This document shows positions 1-5,617 of a stretch of 8,565 bases of DNA, piece after piece (the first letter of the stretch is position 1; each line of letters opens with the position of its first letter). A program made the translations under genes and the position numbers. The stretch lies in assembly GCA_903898475.1 (NCBI GenBank), contig CAIUFU010000210.1, positions 1 to 8,565 on the forward strand, written 5' to 3'. The stretch comes from an uncultured Alphaproteobacteria bacterium. GTDB lineage: Bacteria > Pseudomonadota > Alphaproteobacteria > Rickettsiales > UBA1997. Under the pieces are notes generated by a model. It was not told the DNA's origin and searched no databases. It saw nothing but the letters and a program-made list of their open reading frames with translations.

Positions 1-168
1 CGCTTCGACCTATTTGGCGACCACGGATCTTCTTATCACAATGAAATTTCTTTTGATGTTTTTTGTGGTGATTTCACCTATCCAATCGCGCGCGGCGGCC
101 GGTATAAAATTGAAAATGCCAATGCAGTTGGAGCTACGATTTATATGAACCGCTTGCGCAAGATTTAG
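1..168 (+). CDS. hisZ: HisZ, ATP phosphoribosyltransferase regulatory subunit (3' end only)
   Basis: The reading frame is open from the first base and gives the last 55 residues of a class II histidyl-tRNA-synthetase-like protein. The segment YHNEISFDVF followed by ARGGRY (about residues 30-35 of the fragment) and then AVGATIYMNRL matches the C-terminal end of the catalytic-like core. The chain stops directly after this, with no HisRS anticodon-binding domain. That, and GGRY followed by K instead of the DGL of true HisRS, fit the short alphaproteobacterial HisZ. HisZ has no synthetase activity; with the short-form HisG it forms the enzyme for the first step of histidine biosynthesis and carries its feedback response. 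hisG is not in the window, though it may lie upstream. The stop codon overlaps that of the convergent gene at 165-521. The main alternative is a truncated HisRS paralogue. Confidence 0.75.
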   Translation, partial: RFDLFGDHGSSYHNEISFDVFCGDFTYPIARGGRYKIENANAVGATIYMNRLRKI

Positions 169-521
169 AAATTAAAAATCTTTTGAACTGTACCGAACAC
201 TGCAAGAAGTGTGCTCATGATGATTGTGATTTTAACTGGGATGTCTGATTTCATCAACTCCATCTCTTTTCTAACTAAAACAAACTCACTTCTCATTTCT
301 TGGCGCAAATCACTAATATCCTTCCTAACTGATGCAAACTCACTATCTGAAGTTGCTGCTAAATCTTTAACATCCTGCTTCGTCGCCAAACTATTCTCAT
401 TCACTTCAGTAATAATCTGCGTCTGAACTTCCGCCTGCTCTTGCGTGAAGCCAACTTTCTTTAGGCGATGGATGATTTCAATTTGGGTAAGAGGATGTGG
501 CATGGTTGCGGCGCTAAACAT
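165..521 (-). CDS. DUF1640 / CCDC90-like coiled-coil protein with C-terminal membrane anchor
   Basis: This 118-residue protein has the layout of bacterial DUF1640 (CCDC90) proteins. An N-terminal amphipathic segment contains KKVGFTQEQAE (about residues 21-31). LATKQD (45-50) begins a heptad-rich coiled coil to about residue 92, with repeated Glu, Arg, Lys and spaced hydrophobics. One hydrophobic segment near 95-114 would anchor it in the inner membrane. Bacterial members have no firm function; eukaryotic relatives include MCUR1, linked to the mitochondrial calcium uniporter. The gene lies 93 nt downstream of corA on the same strand, so co-transcription is possible but unproven. No clear Shine-Dalgarno precedes the first ATG (519-521), and the in-frame ATG at 501-503 (residue 7) is an equally plausible start. 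Its stop overlaps that of hisZ on the other strand. The family call is from pattern recognition only. Confidence 0.75.
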   Translation of the reverse strand: MFSAATMPHPLTQIEIIHRLKKVGFTQEQAEVQTQIITEVNENSLATKQDVKDLAATSDSEFASVRKDISDLRQEMRSEFVLVRKEMELMKSDIPVKITIIMSTLLAVFGTVQKIFNF

Positions 522-614
522 AGGTTTTGGTGATTTGGGTTAAATGGTAGTGTGATCCGTGTGGTGATCAACGGTGGTAAAATATTTAGCGAAAAAATAA
601 TTATCAAGCAGCCA

Positions 615-1562
615 CTACAACCACTTCTTACGCTTAAACAACCAAATCGTCACAACTGAAGACGCGGTCATTAAAGCAATCGCCAAAGGATATCCAAGCG
701 ACCAGCCAAGTTCTGGCATTTTGTTGAAGTTCATGCCGTAAATACTCGCGATCAAAGTTGGTGGCATGAAGATCAAAGAGGCTACGGTAAAGATTTTAAT
801 CACCTTGTTTTGTTCAATATTAATCAAACCCAAAAAGCTGTTTTGTAGATATTCTAAACGCGCAAAGTTGAAATTGGCGTGCTCGATAAGTGATGTGATA
901 TCTTTGATGATGATGCGTAATCTGTGATAATTTTCGACCATTAAATCTTCGTTACGATGCAGCAAAGAAATCACGCGCTGCTTGTCAAACAAAGCTTCGC
1001 GCAGGCTCATGGTTAATTCTTGGCATTCGTTAATTCTCAAAATCATCTTCTCGTCAAGATTCTGATTATAGTTAATTTTTCTACTGATTTCGGCGGTATA
1101 TTTTGAAAGTGACTCAATCAAATCGGCGTCGAAATCAACGCGCGCCTCTAAAATCGCGATGAAAATTTTTGAAGGGTTAGCAAAAATCGCCGGAAATTGT
1201 TTAATCTTTTTAATGGTTTCAACGATCACTTTGCTTTCGGAATAGCGCAGGCTGAAGAGCATTTTTTCGGTAACGATAAAAGAAACTTCACTTTCTTCGA
1301 TTTTGCCGTGCGAGGCTAAACTGATAAATGTTGAGTTGATTTTAATCATGCCAGAATTTTCTAAATAGCGCGAGCTGGCCTCGATTTCTTCTTGTTGCTG
1401 GCGCGTTGGAAAAGTGATTTTGTAAAATTCTTCTACTTCTTTTATTTCAGCAATTGTCGGATTTTGCAGGTCGATCCACACGGCATTATCAAGCCTTTCT
1501 GCATCTTTTAGGGTAAAAACTTTTTCCTGAAAATACTCTGGAAGTTGGAAAATTCTGATCAT
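615..1562 (-). CDS. corA: CorA family magnesium/divalent cation transporter
   Basis: The 315-residue length is typical for CorA (the E. coli protein has about 316). The soluble N-terminal domain (about 1-165) and a long helical stalk (about 165-252) lead to two C-terminal membrane helices at about 255-274 and 290-309. The family signature YGMNF is intact at 275-279, directly after the first helix, followed by KMPEL in the periplasmic loop. The basic tail KRKKWL fits the cytoplasmic C-terminus. CorA forms a homopentameric inner-membrane channel for Mg2+ (also Co2+ and Ni2+), gated by intracellular Mg2+ bound between cytoplasmic domains. The ATG at 1560-1562 is supported by an AAGGA ribosome-binding site 7 nt upstream, the best such site in the window. 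The gene follows bamA on the same strand after a 143-nt gap with a large hairpin repeat, so coupling to bamA is uncertain. Co, Ni or Zn selectivity cannot be judged from sequence. Confidence 0.95.
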   Translation of the reverse strand: MIRIFQLPEYFQEKVFTLKDAERLDNAVWIDLQNPTIAEIKEVEEFYKITFPTRQQQEEIEASSRYLENSGMIKINSTFISLASHGKIEESEVSFIVTEKMLFSLRYSESKVIVETIKKIKQFPAIFANPSKIFIAILEARVDFDADLIESLSKYTAEISRKINYNQNLDEKMILRINECQELTMSLREALFDKQRVISLLHRNEDLMVENYHRLRIIIKDITSLIEHANFNFARLEYLQNSFLGLINIEQNKVIKIFTVASLIFMPPTLIASIYGMNFNKMPELGWSLGYPLAIALMTASSVVTIWLFKRKKWL

Positions 1563-1569
1563 GGTTTTT

Positions 1570-1574
1570 TCCTT
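1570..1574 (-). promoter_or_regulatory. Shine-Dalgarno site of corA
   Basis: On the minus strand AAGGA lies 7 nt upstream of the corA ATG, within a purine-rich AAAAGGAAAAAACC stretch. It fixes the corA start and contrasts with bamA, pstS and uvrA, which show no comparable site at this spacing. Confidence 0.7.
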
Positions 1575-1603
1575 TTGTTAATGATTGTCGCACCCAAGAT
1601 CCC

Positions 1604-1674
1604 GTCATCTCGAACGCAGTGAGAGATCTCTTGAAAGCAAAACTCAAGAGATCTCTCACTGTGTTCGAGATGAC
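1604..1674. repeat. Large inverted repeat (REP/MITE-like hairpin), family A
   Basis: Arms at 1604-1634 and 1644-1674 (31 nt each) are complementary at 30 of 31 positions around a 9-nt loop. The single mismatch is g1616 against t1662, which would be a G-U wobble in RNA. The arms begin GTCATCTCGAAC and contain GAGAGATCTC, a sequence style seen in dispersed intergenic repeats of many bacterial genomes. The element sits between the bamA stop and the corA start. No run of T follows the hairpin on either strand, so it does not look like an intrinsic terminator. It could still stabilise the bamA message or reduce read-through into corA. It carries no protein of its own; open frames crossing it are spurious. 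Confidence 0.85.
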
Positions 1675-1705
1675 AGCTCGCTTGTGGCAAGTGACAAAAA
1701 ATATT

Positions 1706-4000
1706 TTAAAAACTAGTTCCAAAACTAAATCTGAAATTTTGCGTTTGGTCGTAAAGTTCGCTCTTCACAACTTTGGCAAAATCAAGACGAATCGGGCCCA
1801 TTGGCGAAGCCCATGCAATACTGAGACCGTAAGACGAACGTAGTGACCCTGAATCTGCAACATCGGTGCTTTTTTTGCTGATTGGGTCAACACCTTTTAC
1901 CGTACCATTGTCGCTGAAGAGAATACCATTAATTCCTAACTCTTTTGGCAAGCCCAGAGGAAAGCGCAATTCTGCTGTTCCCACGTAATAAACTTTACCA
2001 CCAATCGCGCTCCCCCCTTTAGCACTGCCATTATTAACAGTGCGCGGACCGATACCGGCAAAGTTGAAACCGCGGAAGTTATTACCACCCAAGAAGAAAC
2101 CATAGTTACTGCGAACACCTTGTCCCATGCCTTCAATTACACCACCGCGCGCTAAGAATTTTATCGTAAAATCATCATTGATCACAGGAATATAGTATCC
2201 CGAAGAGCCTTCATGTTTAATAGTTTTAATATCACCACCAAAACCCGAAACATCTTGGCTGACAGAAACATAATAACCTTCTTTCGGATTCATCCGGTTA
2301 TCTCTTTTATCGTAGGTAAAACTCTGTCCAACCGAAGAATTAGTAAAACTTCCTTCCAAATTTTTAATCCCCACAGAAGCACTTGAATCAATATTGCCAA
2401 TCGATTGCTGACTCAAAGAATAATGCATCCGATGCGATAAAAATTCGGTAATTGAGTAGTCACCGCGAAAGGTAATTCCCGAAGAAGTTTGGTCGTAAAT
2501 CAAGGTGTTTCTTTTGCTCATCTGATATTGAAAAATATCAAAACCAACATCGATGGGATGATCCATGAAATAAGGGCGCGTGTAGTTAATCTCACCGGTA
2601 AAATTGCTGTAAGATTTTTGCACATTTAAGCCAATTTCTTGTCCGGTTCCAAACAAGTTGCGCTCTTTAATTCCGGCGTTGGTTGTCACTTTATTCACCG
2701 TTGAATAACCCAAGCCTAAGTTGAGTTCACCCGTCTTTTTTTCTTTCACGACAATTTCTAAATCAACCTTGTCAGTGTCGCCAATCCGCTTGGTGTTGAA
2801 ATCAACTTTTTCAAAAAATCCCAGATTTTGCAGGCGCTGTTTTGAGCGATTTATTTTGTTAATATTATAAGCATCACCCTCACGAAATCTAAGCTCGCGA
2901 CGAATCACTGCATCAAGCGTGCGGGTATTTCCGGTGATAATAATTTGATCAATGTAAATACGCGGTGTTTCACTAATTACAAAATCGATATCGATAATTT
3001 TCTGCTCACGATTGCGCTTCAAAACCGGCTCAATATGCGCAAAAGCATAGGCTTTTTCTGACATCACTTCGGTCATTTTATCGACAGTTTTTTCGATCAA
3101 TTCTGAGTTATAAACTTTGCCACTTTTGATCAAAAGTTCTTTGGTCAAAATCTTCTCATCAAACTTGTCGATATGGTTCACAATATTGACTTCGCCCACA
3201 TCATATTTTATGCCTTCTTCTAACAAAAACGTGATAAAAAATTTATCTTTAGTTGGCGCGATTTGGGCGATTGAAGAAATCGCCGCAAAATCAGCGTAAC
3301 CTTTTGAGCCATAAAAACGGCGCAATTTTTCTTTGTCGAATTCAATACGGTCAGCATCGTAAACGTCTGCCGAAGACAAAAATTTCCACCATTGAGTTTG
3401 ACGGGTGGTGATTTCTTGCACTAAATCACTGTCAGAAAAAGCCAAATTTCCAACAAAATAAAGATCGCCAATTTTGGCTTTTGGCCCTTCAAAAATATCA
3501 AAAATTAGCTCAATTCTATTCTGATCTTTTTGAATAATTTTCGGTTCAATTTTAGTTAAGAAGCGTCCGCTCTTGAGATAGATTTCACTAATGCGCTTAA
3601 GGTCGCTCTGCAATTTTGCTTTAGTAAAAATTGCGCGCTTTTTTAAAGAAACCTCAGCTTGCAGCGCATCATCTTCCATCTTTTTATTTCCAACAAATTT
3701 CACGTCTGACACGATCGGATTTTCTTTTACCTCAACAACAACTTGTTTGCCTTGGTAATAAATTTTTGACTCCAAAAACAAATCTGATTCGTAAAGTTTT
3801 TTTAACGAATTTTGTAGCGCCTGTGGTGATTTTTTTTCAAGACCTGTCACATCTAAATAAGAAATAATCGTATCCTCGTCAATCCGCTCGCTGCCCTTCA
3901 CCGCGATAAAATTTTCCTTCGCAAAAACCTGAGCGCTGCTCCAAAAAAACGACAAAAAAACTGCCGCAAGCAAAGCTGTTTTGATGGTGTTTTTTTGCAT
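1706..4000 (-). CDS. bamA: BamA, outer-membrane protein assembly factor
   Basis: The 764-residue product has the full BamA architecture. A signal peptide (1-27) carries a Lys-containing n-region, a hydrophobic core and a VFA cleavage site before KENF. Five POTRA repeats span roughly 30-94, 95-174, 175-265, 266-346 and 347-422. A 16-strand beta-barrel runs from about 424 to the C-terminal Phe764 (FRFSFGTSF). Family marks in the barrel include YDKRDNRMNPKEG (563-575) and the RGF of loop 6 (643-645), which docks inside the barrel. BamA is the essential core of the BAM complex and inserts beta-barrel proteins into the outer membrane. The start at 3998-4000 is chosen because it gives a complete signal peptide, but no Shine-Dalgarno precedes it. 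The usual neighbours rseP upstream and skp, lpxD, fabZ downstream are absent: the upstream gene is divergent pstS and the downstream gene is corA. No truncation or frameshift is visible. Confidence 0.97.
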   Translation of the reverse strand: MQKNTIKTALLAAVFLSFFWSSAQVFAKENFIAVKGSERIDEDTIISYLDVTGLEKKSPQALQNSLKKLYESDLFLESKIYYQGKQVVVEVKENPIVSDVKFVGNKKMEDDALQAEVSLKKRAIFTKAKLQSDLKRISEIYLKSGRFLTKIEPKIIQKDQNRIELIFDIFEGPKAKIGDLYFVGNLAFSDSDLVQEITTRQTQWWKFLSSADVYDADRIEFDKEKLRRFYGSKGYADFAAISSIAQIAPTKDKFFITFLLEEGIKYDVGEVNIVNHIDKFDEKILTKELLIKSGKVYNSELIEKTVDKMTEVMSEKAYAFAHIEPVLKRNREQKIIDIDFVISETPRIYIDQIIITGNTRTLDAVIRRELRFREGDAYNINKINRSKQRLQNLGFFEKVDFNTKRIGDTDKVDLEIVVKEKKTGELNLGLGYSTVNKVTTNAGIKERNLFGTGQEIGLNVQKSYSNFTGEINYTRPYFMDHPIDVGFDIFQYQMSKRNTLIYDQTSSGITFRGDYSITEFLSHRMHYSLSQQSIGNIDSSASVGIKNLEGSFTNSSVGQSFTYDKRDNRMNPKEGYYVSVSQDVSGFGGDIKTIKHEGSSGYYIPVINDDFTIKFLARGGVIEGMGQGVRSNYGFFLGGNNFRGFNFAGIGPRTVNNGSAKGGSAIGGKVYYVGTAELRFPLGLPKELGINGILFSDNGTVKGVDPISKKSTDVADSGSLRSSYGLSIAWASPMGPIRLDFAKVVKSELYDQTQNFRFSFGTSF

Positions 4001-4080
4001 TATTTTTGTGAGAGAAAAATTGTGAGGAGGTTAATGCAGACAAGCTATTTCGCGGTGTTTTTGAATTCAACTATCGATAT

Positions 4081-4165
4081 CTCGATGTCATGCTGAGCCT
4101 GTCGAAGCATGATTCAAGGCGCGGTACCCAGAATCATTCTTCGACAGGCTCAGCATGACATCGAG
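4081..4165. repeat. Large inverted repeat (REP/MITE-like hairpin), family B, complete copy
   Basis: Arms 4081-4115 and 4131-4165 (35 nt each) are complementary at 34 of 35 positions around a 15-nt loop that contains GGTACC. The arm core is CATGCTGAGCCTGTCGAAG, a well-known style of dispersed intergenic repeat. It lies in the divergent spacer between bamA and pstS, where a cruciform or a transcribed hairpin could affect either promoter. A further arm copy lies at 8527-8555. The element is unrelated in sequence to the repeat at 1604-1674. No transposase or clear target duplication is visible. Confidence 0.9.
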
Positions 4166-4213
4166 GAGGTTGACTTCTTAAAAAAAATCTCAAACATGCC
4201 CCGCGCTGCTACA

Positions 4214-4242
4214 GCGACTTATCCGTTCAGGTCAGGCATAAT
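4214..4242 (+). promoter_or_regulatory. Possible sigma70-type promoter of pstS
   Basis: CATAAT (4237-4242; 5 of 6 to the -10 consensus) lies 17 nt downstream of GCGACT (4214-4219), which keeps only the central GAC of TTGACA. It would start transcription about 10 nt before the pstS ATG, giving a very short leader. I see no convincing Pho box (tandem CTGTCAT half-sites) nearby, so PhoB control is not supported. Weak evidence. Confidence 0.25.
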
Positions 4243-4259
4243 AACAAATTCAAACGGCT

Positions 4260-5297
4260 ATGTTGCGATTCTTATCTCTCGTTATCTCGTTTTCAATTTT
4301 CTCTTCCGCGGTTTTTGCTTTTTCATTTGAAGCGCAAAAAAGAAGCCATCTTCAGGTTGTTGGCTCTTCAACCGTTTATCCATTTACTGCGGTAATTGCC
4401 GAAACTTTTGGCCGCGACACTAAATTTAAAACTCCCATCGTTGAATCAACCGGAACTGGCGGCGGCTTTAAGCTGTTCTGCTCGGGCGTTGGTTTTAACT
4501 ATCCAGATTTTTCTAATGCCTCACGAAAAATTGAAGCCAGTGAAATAAAAAAATGCGCTGAAAATGGCGTCAAAGAAATTGTCGAAATCAAAATCGGTTA
4601 CGACGGAATTGTCCTAGCCAACTCAGTTGCCGGCAAAAAATATTCTCTAACAAAAAAACAAGTTTTCTTGGCGCTTGCTGAAAAAGTTCCGGCAAAAAAC
4701 GGAGCCGAATTAGTGACCAATCCTTACCAAAAATGGAGCGACATTGATGCTTCACTGCCAAAAATTAACATCGCAATTTACGGCCCGCCTACAACTTCAG
4801 GAACTCGCGACGCCTTTGTTGAACTGGTGATGGAAGATGCTTGTAAAGATTTGCCAGAATTTGTCGCCGCTTTTCCTGACGCCAAAATCAGAAAGAAAAA
4901 ATGTCACGTGATTAGAAGTGATGAGAAATTTATCGAAGCCGGCGAAAATGATAATTTGATTGTGCAAAAACTAAAAAATGATCCTGACGCTTTAGGAATT
5001 TTCGGCTTTTCTTTCCTTGAAGAAAATCACGACACAATTCAGCCAGCAATAATTAATCAAGTGACTCCGAGCTTTGATAATATTGTGTCTGGCACCTATT
5101 CAGTTTCTCGTCCGCTTTTCATCTATTTCAAAAAAGAACATCTAAATTTGATCGCCGGAATGACAGAATTTGTCCAAGAAATTATCAGCAAAAACACCAT
5201 CGGAAATGATGGCTACTTGCTGCAAAAAGGTCTCATCCCTCTCACTGATTTAGAACTTAAAAAAGTGCGGGGTGAGGTAGCGCAAAGTCTTAATTGA
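4260..5297 (+). CDS. pstS: PstS family phosphate ABC transporter substrate-binding protein
   Basis: The 345-residue protein has a signal peptide ending VFA at residue 20 and then a PstS-type periplasmic binding fold. Phosphate-contacting motifs are present in order: GSSTVYPF (35-42), ESTGTGGGF (62-70), SNASR (85-89) and GPPTTSGTRDAF (175-186). YSVSRPLF (280-287) lies in the C-terminal lobe. Four cysteines (74, 99, 195, 215) could form periplasmic disulfides. PstS captures phosphate in the periplasm and hands it to the PstCAB importer in the inner membrane. No pstC, pstA, pstB or phoU follows; the next gene is uvrA after 338 nt, so the importer would have to be encoded elsewhere. There is no lipobox, so it is predicted to be soluble. 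The ATG at 4260-4262 is the only start giving a full signal peptide; no Shine-Dalgarno is visible. Confidence 0.93.
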   Translation: MLRFLSLVISFSIFSSAVFAFSFEAQKRSHLQVVGSSTVYPFTAVIAETFGRDTKFKTPIVESTGTGGGFKLFCSGVGFNYPDFSNASRKIEASEIKKCAENGVKEIVEIKIGYDGIVLANSVAGKKYSLTKKQVFLALAEKVPAKNGAELVTNPYQKWSDIDASLPKINIAIYGPPTTSGTRDAFVELVMEDACKDLPEFVAAFPDAKIRKKKCHVIRSDEKFIEAGENDNLIVQKLKNDPDALGIFGFSFLEENHDTIQPAIINQVTPSFDNIVSGTYSVSRPLFIYFKKEHLNLIAGMTEFVQEIISKNTIGNDGYLLQKGLIPLTDLELKKVRGEVAQSLN

Positions 5298-5329
5298 TTT
5301 TGCACTAGTGTTTAGAAGTCGTTTGCTTG

Positions 5330-5357
5330 GGCGGAAGCTTTTAAGCAATCCGCCTTT
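5330..5357 (+). terminator. Weak terminator-like hairpin after pstS
   Basis: GGCGGA (5330-5335) pairs with TCCGCC (5349-5354), with an inner GCT/AGC extension, followed by only TTT. It lies 32 nt after the pstS stop. The short T tract makes it at best a partial terminator. TTGCTT (5323-5328) can compete by pairing with AAGCAA (5343-5348). Confidence 0.45.
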
Positions 5358-5459
5358 GTGATAGATCTCTCGTCTTTAACCATAAACATCGCAACTAACC
5401 ATGGTATTCATTCCATTGATCGTGTTAGTTACGTTATCCATGGTTATGTAATTTGACCT

Positions 5460-5475
5460 AAAGATACGTATCTTT
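5460..5475. repeat. 16-bp perfect palindrome
   Basis: AAAGATACGTATCTTT is its own reverse complement with no spacer. A contiguous perfect palindrome suits a dimeric DNA-binding protein better than an RNA hairpin, but no regulator gene is nearby and I do not recognise the site. Confidence 0.6.
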
Positions 5476-5528
5476 TTCTTGAACCAGATGGGGAGTTTAT
5501 CGCTAGCGACATTCTTCTTCTCACAATT

Positions 5529-5562
5529 GCCCGTCATGGAAAAAACCATGGCGGGCTTTTTT
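5529..5562 (+). terminator. Strong Rho-independent terminator
   Basis: GCCCGTCATGG (5529-5539) and CCATGGCGGGC (5546-5556) form an 11-bp stem with one G-U wobble around an A6 loop, followed at once by six T (5557-5562). The T run follows the stem only on the plus strand, so it ends rightward transcription from pstS or from a transcript starting inside the spacer. It lies upstream of the putative uvrA promoter and so insulates uvrA. Confidence 0.9.
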
Positions 5563-5563
5563 C

Positions 5564-5583
5564 TGCTTCATAATTACGAAGCA
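5564..5583. repeat. 20-bp near-perfect palindrome upstream of uvrA
   Basis: TGCTTC (5564-5569) and GAAGCA (5578-5583) flank ATAATTAC. The whole 20 bp is palindromic except for one position pair. It ends 5 nt before the putative uvrA -35 element, a suitable place for an operator, though no known binding site is recognised. Confidence 0.45.
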
Positions 5584-5588
5584 ATGAA

Positions 5589-5617
5589 TTAACAATCCGC
5601 CCTTCGCTTTTTAAATT
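5589..5617 (+). promoter_or_regulatory. Putative sigma70 promoter of uvrA
   Basis: TTAACA (5589-5594; 5 of 6 to TTGACA) and TAAATT (5612-5617; 4 of 6 to TATAAT) are separated by exactly 17 nt. Transcription would begin about 10-12 nt before the uvrA ATG, leaving a very short leader without a Shine-Dalgarno. No alphaproteobacterial LexA box (GTTC-N7-GTTC) or E. coli-type SOS box overlaps it. Confidence 0.45.

Noticed and set aside
579..593. AAAATATTTAGCGAA is also found at 8470-8484 in the uvrA 3' end, suggesting a uvrA fragment
   Set aside because: The identity stops after 15 AT-rich bases and no further uvrA similarity flanks it; most likely chance.
1489..1843. Short open frames on both strands across the family A hairpin
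   Set aside because: They translate the repeat arms and the ends of corA and bamA in wrong frames, and have no ribosome-binding sites.
4024..4096. GAGGAGG followed by a 20-codon frame (ATG at 4034, TGA at 4094)
   Set aside because: The Shine-Dalgarno-like run is only 3 nt from the ATG, the peptide ends inside the repeat, and nothing suggests conservation.
4024..4171. GAGGAGGTT at both 4024-4032 and 4163-4171 as a possible target-site duplication of a mobile element
   Set aside because: The right copy overlaps the end of the hairpin arm and the left copy is about 50 nt from the other arm, so the geometry is wrong; a 9-nt match this close can be chance.
4109..4330. Plus-strand open frame of 73 codons before pstS
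   Set aside because: Its N-terminal part is a translation of the family B repeat (the familiar spurious RQAQHD) and the rest overlaps the pstS signal peptide in another frame.
5323..5354. Interleaved stems TTGCTT/AAGCAA and GGCGGA/TCCGCC read as an H-type pseudoknot
   Set aside because: The two 3' strands are directly adjacent with no loop to cross the first stem, so both stems are unlikely to form together; they are better seen as alternatives.
5401..5451. 16-codon hydrophobic peptide frame starting at ATG 5401
   Set aside because: No ribosome-binding site, the start codon lies inside the CCATGG stem, and the length is within chance expectation.
5454..5490. TGA followed by a palindrome, read as a selenocysteine codon with a SECIS element
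   Set aside because: The palindrome has only a 4-nt central loop without SECIS features, the frame has no Met start, and no selenoprotein family is recognised.
5481..5495. GAAC-N7-GGAG as a possible LexA operator for uvrA
   Set aside because: The second half-site does not match GAAC or GTTC, and it lies upstream of the strong terminator, far from the likely promoter.
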